DNA from: Macrocybe gigantea | Taxonomy: Eukaryota > Basidiomycota > Agaricomycetes > Agaricales > Callistosporiaceae | DNA: 64,000 bases | NCBI GenBank assembly: GCA_011319805.1 | Contig: SJRY01000213.1 | Coordinates: forward strand, 1-64,000 | Reading direction: 5' to 3' | Part shown: positions 31,750 to 41,922 of the stretch, piece by piece | Layout: each line of letters opens with the position of its first letter | How positions within the stretch are numbered: position 1 is the stretch's first letter | Notes under the pieces: model-generated | Told to the model about the DNA's origin: nothing | Database searches by the model: none | What the model saw: only the letters and a program-made list of their open reading frames with translations | Position numbers and translations under genes: made by a program

Positions 31750-32148
31750 TTAGTCCAGCTGTCCCCACCCAGTATTGGTCTCCCAGGCGGTCGCGGCACG
31801 CGGGGCCCATGTATGAATGAGCTCTTCATTATAGGCGCGAATGTGGTGGAGTGTGGTGGCGAGGAGTTTAAGCCGCCGGTTTTCTGTGCGAAGCATTTCC
31901 ATTGCTTCGCGAAGCGCGATACGTTCAGCTGCAGTGGGGCCGGTCCCATCAGGGGTTCTCCCGGTCCAGAGGTGCGTGCGGACGGTCATAACATAGCGCA
32001 TATATGCGCCGAGTGTGATGGCGAGGGGGTCCATGTAGTCGCTAGCATTGAGAATCCTTGCCAGATTCTCGAGGTCGCTTGGGCGGTTGGGGGTAGGTGC
32101 GCGGCTGCCCTCGCTGCTGTCGATGCTGATGGGGGCGTTGGTGGTCAT
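31750..32148 (-). CDS. family A ORF3, accessory protein (copy D)
   Basis: 132 codons from ATG at 32148 to the stop after WGQLD. An acidic start (ISIDSSEGSRAPTPNRPSDL) is followed by helical text (ENLARILNASDYMDPLAITL; AAERIALREAMEMLRTENRR, probably a short coiled coil). No transmembrane segment, zinc motif or env-like feature is seen. The ATG overlaps the pol TGA (ATGA), which suggests reinitiation after pol. It is conserved in copies A, C and F. It lies between pol and the purine tract, where other LTR elements may carry extra genes. The role is unknown. Confidence 0.75.
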   Translation of the reverse strand: MTTNAPISIDSSEGSRAPTPNRPSDLENLARILNASDYMDPLAITLGAYMRYVMTVRTHLWTGRTPDGTGPTAAERIALREAMEMLRTENRRLKLLATTLHHIRAYNEELIHTWAPRAATAWETNTGWGQLD

Positions 32149-35100
32149 GAAGTGCGATTTTTGGTCTTCTTCCCTCTTGTCGTGATCCTTTTATCCTGGT
32201 TCGCAGTCTTCTTTAGGAAGTGGTCTAGAGCTTGCTGCGCATTCCCCAGCTCCTTCTCTTTGATCCATGTGTTCTCTTCGTGTCCGTATCCTTTCCATTT
32301 GACCAGGAATAGTGTCCCCTTCCCTTGTTTCTTCCTTTTTAGGATCTCTTCTATCTCGTACTCTTCTTCATCATTTATGATTTCAGGGGGTGGTGGTGAT
32401 GGTCGCTCTTGTATCTTGAAACGGGGTCCTTTGTAAGGCGTGAGCAGTGTTTCATTGAACACGGGGTGTATCAGCTGCCATGATGCTGGGAGTTCCAGGC
32501 GATATGCCGAGGCTCCTTTCTTTTCAACCACCTTGAACGGTCCGTATCGGAGTGCCGATAACTTCTTTGATGGTCGATTGACTGTGATATTGGTGGCTTC
32601 TAGCCATACTCTATCTCCTTTCTTGTATTCCGGGCAGGTTTTCGTCTCGCGTCGTAATTGTCTTTGGCTCGTGTTTGTGCATATTGCAGCGCGGCATTTG
32701 CTTCCTTTCGTATTTGGCTCATTCTTTTGACGAAGTCTTTTGCTGCGGGGTTATTCCCTTCTGTCGTCTGCGGCTCTCCCTTCCAGGGGTGCATTCCATA
32801 GTTGAGGTAGAATGGTGTCTCCTTCGTTCCCTGGTGTGCTTTGTCATTGTATTGGTACTCTGCAATTGCTATCCATTCTGCCCAATCGTCCTGTAGGTTG
32901 TTTGTGAAGCTTCTGAGGAAGGCTTCCGTTTCTTGGTGGGATCGCTCCGCCTGTCCATCTGTCTGTGGGTGATAGGCCGTTGATAGGTTTTGCTTTGTTC
33001 CGAGTAATTTTAGAAGTGCTGTCATGAATCGTGCTGCGAACTGGGGTCCTCGATCACTGATGATCTTTCGTGGAATTCCATGAAGCCGCCACACGTTGTC
33101 TCGGTATAGTCGTGCGAGACCCTCTGCTGTGAGTTCGGTCTTTGTGGGAACTAGGTGGATCATCTTGGTCAGGCGGTCTGTGACTGCGGCGATGGCGTTA
33201 AAGCCGTTCGAGCTGGGTAGCGGTCCTATGAGATCTACTCCGATATCTTCCCATGGTTGTTGTGGGACTTCGTGCGGGTGCAGGGGTGCGTGTTTCTTTT
33301 GTCGGATGATTTTGTTTCGCTGACATGTTTCGCATCCATTGACATACTTCTTGATGTCTGTCAGCATTGATGGCCACCAATAGGTGCGGCTTATGAGCTC
33401 GTGCATGCGGTATTGCCCTGGGTGTCCTCCGATGGGTGTGTCGTGGTGTTCAAACATGATGTTTTCCTTCAGTTTGTTGTCTGGAGGAACATAGATTTTC
33501 CCTCCTACATATACGATGTGGTCGTCTTCTGTGAACCAGTGTGGTTTTTCCTTCAGTCCTGTTGTTACGATCGTTTCCCTTCGTGCATTGTCGAATTTGT
33601 TCTATCCTTGAGGATTCGATCATCGTGATTCCTCTTGTTTGTATTGTTTCGTTATTTTCTGCTTCTTCTTTCTGTGGGTGTTCGTCCTCGAACATCATAA
33701 ATTCGAAGTCTCGTTCATTATTCTCTTCCAGATGTCGAATGAATGCTGCTTCTTTGATCATTTGTATGTCGTCCTTCTCTGCTAGGTTTTCTTCATATCC
33801 TGCCATTCGTGACAGGACATCCGCTTTTCCATTCGCCTTTCCTGGTACGTGTCGTAGTTCGTAGTCGTATTCCTGTAATTTCAGGTACCAGCCAATCTGT
33901 CTCGAATTGAGTCGCTGCGGCTTCCGGAAGTATGATAGGTTCTTGTGATCCGTCAATATTTCGAACTTCTCTCGAGCTTCGAGGAGGTATTGTCTCCATG
34001 TCTTTAGTGCGACCATTATCGCAAGAAGTTCCTTGTCGTAGATTTCGTAGTTTTGCTCTGCTGGGGTCATGCATCTCGAAATGAATGCATCGGATGCCAT
34101 AGTCCTTTCTGCTGTTGTGATAGTACCGCTCCAATGGCATATCCTGAGGCGTCCGTTTCGACTCGGAATTTTCCTTCTGTCTGTGGTAGTGCTAGAATGG
34201 GTGCTGAGGTTATATGTTGGATCAGTTCTTTGAAAGCGCCTTGTTGCTTGTCTGTCCACTGGAATGTTTTGTTTCCAGTCAACTCCGTCAGGGGTTTAGC
34301 GACCTTTGCATATCCCTTGATGAATCGTCGGTAAAAGTTCGTGAATCCCAAGAACTTTTGTAGTTCTTTCTTCGTCTTTGGGGTTGGCCAGGATTGTACG
34401 GCTGTGATCTTTTCTGGTTCCATTTCTACCTTCCCTTCTCCTACGATGTATCCTAGTACTGGGACTTTCGATGATTCCCAGACGCATTTCGGTCCTTTGA
34501 TGAATAGGTCGTTCTTGTTCAGTATTTCCATGACTTCTATGGTGTTCTTTTGGAGTTCCTCTCGTGTTCGTCCGATGATTATAATGTCATCCATATAGAT
34601 TATGCACACTCTTCTTCGTATTTGGTCTTGGAAGAGGCTCGCCATCATTCGGCTAAAAGTGCCTGGTGCGTTGCACTGCCCAAAATACATGACTGTCGGT
34701 TCGAAGAGTCCTCTTGCTGTTAGGAAGGCTGCCTTCCATTCGTCCCCTTTCCGGATGCGCACGTTATTGTACCCCCAGATAATATCGATCTTGCTAAAGT
34801 ACTTTGCTCCTTGTAGTACGTCGAGGAGCTCGCTGATGCGTGGTAGTGGAAACTTGTCCTTGACCGTATATTTGTTTATTTCCCGGTAGTCTTGGATGAG
34901 TCGCTTGCTTCCATCCTTCTTATTGCGAAAGAAGCAGGGTGCTGCGTAAGGTGATTTCGATGGGCGTATTTTTCCTGTTCGTAATCCTTCTTCGACGAAG
35001 GCATCTAGTTCCTCTAGCTCTTTCTGTGTCATCGGGTAGACCTTGCTCGGTATCGTTTTGGGTGCATCCTTCGTTAAGTTTATTTCATGGTCCCATTCTT

Positions 35101-35784
35101 TGTGGTCTGGTAAGCGATCAAAGTTCTTCTCCTTGAAGAGGTGTTTGAATCTGATCAGATATGGGGGTATCTGGGTTCCTGTCTTGTCGCTGGCTGTGGT
35201 TTTCGCTGGTTCAGCCACCTTCTGTATCTTGATCGTCTGGTGGTTTATTTTGCACGTTTTGGGGCATCTATCGAAGACAATTTCTCCTGTCCTCCATTTG
35301 ATTGTTGGGTTGTGGTAGACAAGCCAGTCATGTCCTAGTAGCATGTCGGTTTTTCCGATATCGAGTACGATGGCTTCCATATGCTCCTTGTGTCCTTTAA
35401 TGTCGATGTGGACCTCCGCTACTCGGTCTGCTGTTTTCTGACGATTGGGTGATCCGTCTGCATTTATGATGGGAATCTTCTTGATTCGTCGTGTCTTCAG
35501 TCCTGTTTTTGCTACTATCGCGGTGTTGATGCAGGTCCTATCCGCTCCGCTATCGACTTCTGGTGTTATCGTTGCGATTCCTTTTCGTGTTCGTATCCTC
35601 GCTGGTACTGCGAGCTCTTTCCTCTTTGGTGGTTTGTCCCCTTGGATGGTTTTTCTTGGTGCTTCAGATCGCTTGGCAGGAATGGTGTATTTCAGAGTAT
35701 GGGATGATCTACATCCGGTATCGAAGCGAGTCTGTTTCAGTTGTATGGGTCGCGATTTAGCACCTCCTAGTCGGACCCTTCGGC
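32145..35784 (-). pseudogene. family A pol (copy D), nearly intact
   Basis: Coding order: protease (VDSGADRTCIN, about 35530), RT ([52 protein letters not shown]), RNase H, H2C2 ([19 protein letters not shown]), integrase D-D-E core, GPF region (ALRYGPFKVVEKKGASAYRL) and chromodomain (EIEEILKRKKQGKGTLFLVK then WKGYGHEENTW). Open pieces are 34067 to the frameshift site, 33591-34259, 32600-33590 and 32145-32620, broken only by three small deletions. Pol begins in the -1 frame after the heptamer and ends in TGA at 32145-32147. Confidence 0.88.
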
Positions 35785-35791
35785 AAAACCC
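35747..35791 (-). promoter_or_regulatory. -1 frameshift signal, gag to pol (copy D)
   Basis: The heptamer GGGTTTT (35785-35791) is in phase, then a six-base spacer, then a hairpin (35747-35778) in which GGGTC pairs with GACCC and CGA with TCG around one bulged C. The -1 frame is open through protease. The order, spacing and phase fit classic -1 programmed frameshifting. Confidence 0.65.
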
Positions 35792-36909
35792 TCTTTGTCA
35801 GAGCTTTCTTCATCCTTGTCTTCTTCGTCCTCTCCTTCTTCTTCTTTCACTTCTCTGACCCGGGATTTTCCTTTCTTCTTCTTCTTGCAGTTTCGTGCAT
35901 AGTGTCCCTTTAAGCCACAGTTGAAACATGTGACATTTGCTGCTCCTTTTCGTGGTTCCGGGCAGTTTCGTGAGATGTGTCCTGGTTTATTGCAGTTGAA
36001 GCAGTTGTTGCTTCGTACTTTGTCGACTTCCATGGCCTGTCCTGCTCCTCGGCTTGGATTTCCGGCCTTGCGCTGATTGCTTGTGAATTCTCCTCTCATC
36101 ACATTTCTGTGTTCATCGATGTTTCGTCCAATCGCTCGAACTGTCTTGATATATTCATCTCCATCTGTTGGAAGTGTGGAGATTGAGTGTACGGCTTCTG
36201 CTGTCCTTCGGTTTAAGCTCTTCTCGAGTAGGAAACGAGGGGCTGTTCCTGTCATTCCTGCTTTCCCTGCGAGGTCTACGAATTCATCCAGAAATTCGTC
36301 GATGGGTCGGTTTCCCTGTCTGATGTTGAATAGTTTGCTTCCTGCTTGTGATGGCGACATGACGTTGCTGAATCGTGTCTCTATCTCGGTTATGAAGTCG
36401 GCCCATGTGCTTTGGTTTGTAGTGGTGTCGATCTTCTTTGATGCCCAATGGGCTCCGGGTCCGTCGGTCATTCTAGACAGGACCGCTCCAATCTTCTGTG
36501 TATCCGTGAGGTCTCCATGTGCGGTTATGTAGAGTTTCATCTTTCTCCACCAAATATCGAAGGACGTTCGATCTCCTGTAAAGGATTTCGGGTCGGCGAT
36601 GATTCCCTTGTATTCTGTCGTCATCCTTTGGGGGTTTTCTTCGTCGTTCTCTTGGTCTTGGTCTTCCTGTTCCTGGATCTGTTGTTCTTGGGTCTGCTGT
36701 GCTTGTACTTGGGCTTGCTGTTCTTGGAGCTGTTTCTGTCTTCGCTCCTCTCTCTGTTCTTTCCAGTAGTCTAGGTCGACTCCTGCGATTCTACAAGCTT
36801 GTTCAAAATCGGCCCACTCTGCGGCGGTTGGTCCGGTTGTCTTTGGTAGTCCTTTTCGCTCCCTCCACCGATAGTATTCGTCCCAGTCGCTGTTGCTTAC
36901 TTTCGCCAC
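35767..36909 (-). CDS. family A Gag (copy D)
   Basis: An open frame of 380 codons with stop TAG at 35767-35769. The 36909 codon is GTG, not ATG; the first AUG in frame is at 36622-36624 (MTTEYKGII), with A at -3. From there Gag would have about 285 residues: capsid-like region, then CFNCNKPGHISRNC and CFNCGLKGHYARNC zinc knuckles, a lysine run and an acidic end. The upstream 95 codons (DWDEYYRWRERKGLP, glutamine repeats QAQVQAQQTQEQQ) are conserved in all copies and so are probably translated by some means. Confidence 0.9.
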   Translation of the reverse strand: MAKVSNSDWDEYYRWRERKGLPKTTGPTAAEWADFEQACRIAGVDLDYWKEQREERRQKQLQEQQAQVQAQQTQEQQIQEQEDQDQENDEENPQRMTTEYKGIIADPKSFTGDRTSFDIWWRKMKLYITAHGDLTDTQKIGAVLSRMTDGPGAHWASKKIDTTTNQSTWADFITEIETRFSNVMSPSQAGSKLFNIRQGNRPIDEFLDEFVDLAGKAGMTGTAPRFLLEKSLNRRTAEAVHSISTLPTDGDEYIKTVRAIGRNIDEHRNVMRGEFTSNQRKAGNPSRGAGQAMEVDKVRSNNCFNCNKPGHISRNCPEPRKGAANVTCFNCGLKGHYARNCKKKKKGKSRVREVKEEEGEDEEDKDEESSDKEGFAEGSD

Positions 36910-36918
36910 GGTGGTGCG

Positions 36919-37587
36919 ATTCTCTCCTTATGCAGTGCTTCGGCGGATTGGTCCTCTGAAGGGATTCGGTGGTTTCGTTCCTGTGTGTCCTTGACTCTGG
37001 TGTCGTTCTCGTTGGTTCTGTCGTACGCTCTGTGCGTCGTGCCCTCTCTGTATCAGTATGTCTTCCTCCTGTGTTCGGCGATTATAGTTCTCGATCTGTT
37101 GTCGCCTAAAATCTCGGGCTTGTGTTCGTTCTTCTCTCGTTTTCTTGCGGATGGGTTCGTCCTCTTCTTCGGCAAGAAGATTCTGGTCTGACCACAGCTC
37201 TTCTGGGCTTATCCCATATTCTCCCTCTAGGAAGAGTTCTGCAATGAGTTGTGCTGCTCCTTCGCTGAGGATTCAGCGGGCTCGTCTGTGGTGGTGAAGG
37301 CAAACTCTCTCAGAAATGCCTGTTCTTCGTCGTCGCTACTTGGTGTAGGTGTGCGCTCTCTCTTTCGTTTGTTTGGATTGCTAGTGTCTCTGCGGGTGGC
37401 GTGGACTGTCTCTGCGAATGGCGTGGACTGCAATGTCTGGTCTACTTCTCTGAGCCAAGTGCTCTCGTCGCTCGTGCTAGTGCTCGCTGGGTCGGCGACC
37501 GCTTGTCGTCGAATGTTGATCAAGTCTTTGATAAAGCGTGACGTGGTGTGTGTGTGAGTCTGAGCGAGTCTCGACGAGGCTTAATAT
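36919..37587 (-). pseudogene. family A AUG-poor leader frame (copy D)
   Basis: This is the same frame as gag, ending in TAA just before it. Copy D has one base missing near 37271, which shifts the frame; copy F is open throughout. From the LTR (37589) to the gag AUG at 36624 I find only one ATG on the coding strand (37215-37217), and it is followed at once by GGA TAA. Confidence 0.65.
37577..37587 (-). other. self-primer binding site (copy D)
   Basis: Coding ATATTAAGCCT lies two bases after the 5' LTR and is complementary to AGGCTTAATAT at 37665-37675, the predicted RNA start. Confidence 0.75.
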
Positions 37588-37589
37588 CT

Positions 37590-37909
37590 TGTTAGGCTAG
37601 ACGAATCTCAGAAGGACTCGGGCAGACTAAGTGCGAGAGTGGTCTTGAGATGATGGCAAAAGGAATATTAAGCCTAGCGTTACTGGTACATCTGGGAGTC
37701 CTTATATACACTACAGTACTCGAGCACGGACCATGGGCTGCGCAATGCTGTGGACTGCGGATGAGTAAGACTGGAAGGAGATGACTCAGGATGACTAGGG
37801 AAGTGAGATGACTCGATGGCTGCGCGCTGCGCAGCATGATGGGGGAGATAAGGGATGTGGGAAAGATAAGATAAGAAAATGAATAGTCCTTTGGGCGGCG
37901 TCTGTAACA
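37590..37909 (-). repeat. 5' LTR of copy D, with promoter
   Basis: 320 bp; TATATAA box about 33 bases before the predicted RNA start at 37675. U3 carries the GATA pair and AGTCAT triplet described for copy C. Confidence 0.95.
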
Positions 37910-38731
37910 CCAAACACCCCAGACGACCCCTCCATGAAGTACTTTAGCATTGCTGGTCGCACGTTCAGCATGGGCATCTGGCATCTGCTCTGGCTGCCCA
38001 AGATAGTCATTGACGGCTACGAGGAGCATGAGCACGTGTGCATGCATGAGCTAGACAAACCTGTCACCAACATGCACATGCAGTGGGGCAATGATGGACT
38101 CATCACCGTCCAGAGTGCGCAGTGGGGTGAGTTCCTTGGCATTCTTGAGGGCTGCAACCACTGGGAGATCCATAGTGCATGGGGGCTCGATGTTGACTTG
38201 CCCTCGATACCGGGCTCAGAGGGGTGGAACTTTGCTGACTGGGGTAAGTTTGTGAAGGCGTGGAAGTGGGAGAAGAAGGCGGCAAAGGAGGCAGGGGCGG
38301 GGATCAGTGAGCAGAGGCATGGACATGGGCAAGAAGCTGTGCTTGCTACAGCTGGGGCAGGCTTAGAGTATAGAAGTGATAACGGCAAGGAGAGCGATTG
38401 GGGCAGAGAGTGGGATCCATGATGGAGCTGCGATTGGAAGAGTATGAACGTGGATGAGGTCGTGAAAAGCTCAACAGACAAGTTGTCTGCGGTCTTTGAC
38501 TGGATCATAGAGTCCGTTCCCGCCATGGGCTCACTCAACCTGCTTTCATCCTTCATGTCATCCAATGGTGGCAAGGCTGATGCTGGGGAGAGTGTAATGG
38601 AGAGGGAGAGGGAGGAGAGGGCAAGGGAGAAGAGCACGAAATGGGCAGAGTGGCATGATCTGGTGATGAAGATGGACTTGGAACGATTCTATGTCGTGCT
38701 GTGTAAGAAGCTGTATGATGAGGGGCTATGA
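37910..38731 (+). pseudogene. TGL2-like lipase, 3' part
   Basis: It continues from the CCAAA duplication with NTPDDPSMKYFSIAGRTF, then WHLLWLPKIVIDG, then MQWGNDGLITVQSAQWGEFL, where the last Asp is likely the catalytic acid, and HWEIHSAWGLD, likely the catalytic His. It runs on to a helical tail (EREREERAREKSTKWAEW) and stops at 38729-38731. A shift near 38420 joins two open pieces. With the three TGA codons and two insertions upstream, the gene is dead. Confidence 0.8.
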
Positions 38732-39607
38732 GTGTAGTCGGTGCATTGGTTTTACGCTTCTTTCATGCATGTATTATTATTACCTCTGTTGTATACTGTA
38801 ATAGCATATACTGGGGCATATCCCGAGAAAGCCCATGACTGCTCGCCTCATACTAGTTCTATTCCTGTGCTGCCTACTATTGAAATTGAGATGCGCTCTT
38901 CTATACACAATGTACGAGCAAAGTACTGGTGAATCTTAGATTTTGTCTTCCTCTACTCTGATGAATATGGGCTGCAGGCTCAAGACGGCCAGTTTCTTCC
39001 CTGCAGTACCTCGTTATAGTGACATGTGGGTAATCTTTGATAGTATAGATTACTGATCTGGTGCATGTCTCTCAGGTCCGGTGTAAGGCCCTTCTATTTT
39101 TTTTTGTCATTCATGTTCCCAAGCATGCAGCTGGTAATCAGTCTAACAAGGCTAAATTTGACTCAGGCAGACTCGAGGCAACGGTCAAAAATGTCTATTT
39201 TCCATGCTCCTGTCACAGATTGTGCCCCATGTTCCCCTTTTAGGTGCTACCTGATATACCTCTGTAGTGGATGACCAAACACATCCTAATATGAGAAGCA
39301 TGGGTGTGCACAGAAGGTACTGGAGTCGGGCAAAGGGCAGGTTGTATTTGCAATAGCTGCTGTATATAAAAAGTAGAGTAGTCCCATCGGAAAAAACCCA
39401 GTCTTTGAACCTGTCTCTCACCATGTGCCATTATCACTCCTGTGCTAACATCACATATTTTTGATGGAACTAAAGCTTGACTACTTGACTAACTCTACTT
39501 GAATACCAAATCCTGTTGACTATGCTGGTCACTCCAGGACTGATCATCCCAGACTGCTGCTTACATCGACACCTTACATTGACACTATAGAAAATTACTC
39601 AAGCAAC
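38732..39607. other. spacer, no gene recognised
   Basis: About 870 bp with short unconnected frames. A T-run at 39100-39109 and no repeat of families A or B. Confidence 0.45.
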
Positions 39608-40596
39608 ATGCCTCTGAAACTGCTATGCAAAACCTATTTTGCATGCAGGTCACTCTTAGCTGATCAAGAGGAGAGGTGGGGATATGAATGCTAGTATTAA
39701 GCCAGCTCGAAGCTGGGTTCTACTATACATGTTTTATCTATTTATACATTACAATGTTTGAGCATGGACCATGACTATGCTATCCTCATGTTACATGAAA
39801 CCCTCAGCCCTAAGTTGAATGAGTAAGGATTCAACTGTGCCCCTCATGGTATCCTGCAGATGCTGCACTATAACCCTATGCCCTAGTCAGTGCTGACACG
39901 TCATTGTCATAGGGTTGTCTCAGACTGTCACATTGCATCTTGTTTATCACATTGCATTTTGTATCACATGTTCATCATGTGATTCTTGAGTCATATGCCC
40001 ATTGTCAAGATAATGATAGCCCCAGAAATCATAACAGAAACCAACAACACAAGTGACCACTAGGTCAACTCTTGCAAAGACTGCCCCCTCGTGACTTTCT
40101 AAGACTCTGGGTGAGCTTATCATTCCAGCCACTAGGGAAGTTGATACTCCAGACAGTGAGGCAGATCGCCTGTATAGTGATGTTACAGCAAACAGGCCTC
40201 CGTTGCCTCTTAGCACTGGGTTGAATCCTGCAGGATCCCTTGGTGGAGTGAGGCAACAATCCAGCCTGAGCCCTTTGGCTCTAGCTGTAGCCCTCACTAT
40301 TGAGGAGAGCTCTGGTGACAGAAATGTCTTGGAAGAGTATGATCAGGATAATTCCTGGACCACTGTGACCTGGAAATGGGCAAAGAGTTTGGAGTCCCCT
40401 CAGACAAAAGGAAAGGCTCTAATCTCATGACAAGTCTTGATGACAGATAATGTGATTTGAGCTACTGAGGCCCAGCCGACACCAGAGCAGTGGGAGTGCA
40501 TCAACCACTGGTATAGGGTTTTTGCACAGCCCAAGGACAAGCCACAGGAGAAAGGCCTGCTTCAGACAAAGGGTAAGACTTCTGATTCAAGGAATT
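39608..40596 (+). pseudogene. retroelement ORF1/gag-like gene, interrupted
   Basis: ATG at 39608 begins MPLK, then a family B solo LTR (39621-40036, duplication GAAAC) interrupts codon 5. After it the frame continues PTTQVTTRSTLAKTAPS, TGA at 40092-40094 (Arg CGA expected), then LSKTLGELIIPATREVDTPD and NSWTTVTWKWAKSLESPQTK. The Thr/Ser/Pro-rich text with a WTTV block resembles ORF1 of fungal non-LTR elements, a weak impression. It is cut at 40596 by family A copy E (flank GAATT). Confidence 0.5.
39621..40036 (-). repeat. solo family B LTR
   Basis: A 416-bp LTR with TG...CA ends, flanked by GAAAC (39616-39620 and 40037-40041). This pins the exact ends of family B LTRs. Confidence 0.95.
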
Positions 40597-41566
40597 TGTT
40601 ACAGACGCTGCCCAAAGGACTATTCAATTTCTTATCTTATCTTTCCCTACATCCCTTATCCTTCCCATCATGCTGCGCAGTGCGCAGCCATCAAGTCATT
40701 CCACTTCTCTAGTCACCTTGAGTCATCTCCTCCTTAGTCTTACTCATCCACAGTCCACAGCATTTGCACAGTCCGTGGTCCGTGCTCGAGTACTGTAATG
40801 TATATAAGGGCTCCTAGATGTACCAGTAGCACTAGGCTTAATATTCCATTTGCCATCATCTTAAACCACTCTTGCACTTAGTCTGCCCGAGTCCTTTAAG
40901 ATTCGTCTAGCCTAACAAGATATTAAGCCTCGTCAAGACTCACTCAGACTCACACACACACCACGTCACGCTTTATCAAAGACCTGATCAGCATTCGATG
41001 ACAAGCGGTCGCCAACCCAGTGAGCACTAGCATGAGCAACGAGAGCACCTGGCTCAGAGAAGTAGATCACACATTGCAGTCCATGCCATTCGCAGAGACA
41101 GTCCACGCCAACTGCAGAGACACTAGCAATTCAAACAAATGAAAGAGGGAGCGTATGCCTACACCAAATAGCGACGAAGAAGAACAGGCATTCCCGAGAG
41201 AGTTTGCCTTCACCACTGCAGACGAACCCACTGAGATTTTCAGTGATGGAGCAGCACAACTCATTACAGAACTCTTACTAGAAGGAGAATACGGGATAAG
41301 CCTAGAAGAGCTGTGGTCAGACCAGAATCTTCCTGCTGAAGAAGAGGACAAACCGATCTGCAAGAAAACAAGAGAGGAATGAACACAAGCCCGAAACTTC
41401 AGACAACAGCAGATTGAAAACTACAATCGCTGGGTACAAGAAGAGGACATACTAATACAGAGAGGGCATGACGCACAGAGCATATGACAGAACCAACAAG
41501 AATGACACCAAAGTCAAGGACACACAGGAACGAAGCCACCAAACCCCTTCAGAGGACCAATCTGCT
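40597..41566 (+). mobile_element. family A copy E, 5' LTR and leader only
   Basis: A plus-strand 5' LTR (40597-40917) is followed by the primer site ATATTAAGCCT (40920-40930) and the leader frame to 41566, where copy F is inserted on the other strand. The leader is diverged (stops near 41140, 41381 and 41486), so E is older than C, D and F. Its matching 3' end was not found; the left flank is GAATT. Confidence 0.85.
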
Positions 41567-41885
41567 TGTTAGGCTAGACGAATCTCAGAAGGACTCGGGC
41601 AGACTAAGTGCGAGAGTGGTCTTGAGATGATGGCAAAAGGAATATTAAGCCTAGCGCTACTGGTACATCTGGGAGTCCTTATATACATTACAGTACTCGA
41701 GCACGGACCATGGGCTGCGCAATGCTGTGGACTGTGGATGACTAAGACTGGAAGGAGATGACTCAGGATGACTAGGGAAGTGGGATGACTCGATGGCTGC
41801 GCGCTGCGCAGCATGATGGGGAGATAAGGGATGTGGGAAAGATAAGATAAGAAAATGAATAGTCCTTTGGGCGGTGTCTGTAACA
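41567..41885 (-). repeat. left (3') LTR of copy F
   Basis: 319 bp, inserted in the leader of copy E directly after CTGCT. Confidence 0.9.
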
Positions 41886-41922
41886 TCACCCTCTCTTTAG
41901 ATTCGCGTCCTCACGAAAAACC

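Larger units (their letters stand above)
31393..37909 (-). mobile_element. family A chromovirus, full-length copy D (youngest)
   Basis: A complete 6517-bp element with 320-bp LTRs that differ at about one position by eye, flanked by CCAAA (31388-31392 and 37910-37914). Layout is as in copy C. Gag and ORF3 are open. Pol is broken only by single- or two-base deletions (near 34085, 33585 and 32630) at sites that are intact in other copies, so the element may be active or only just dead. It is inserted in the lipase gene. Confidence 0.97.

Noticed and set aside
31750..32148. ORF3 as an env-like gene
   Set aside because: It has no signal peptide, membrane segment or cysteine pattern.
31813..32436. 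A plus-strand frame of about 207 codons opposite ORF3 and the chromodomain
   Set aside because: It overlaps conserved coding on the minus strand and varies freely between copies; its length follows from low stop content on the complement.
35977..36774. Long plus-strand frames opposite gag (about 150 and 108 codons), present in every copy
   Set aside because: They are mirror frames of gag, repeated only because the element is repeated; they have no ATG context or domain of their own.
37577..37589. A tRNA-primed binding site next to the LTR
   Set aside because: There is no TGG at the LTR edge, whereas the self-complement fits exactly over 11 nt.
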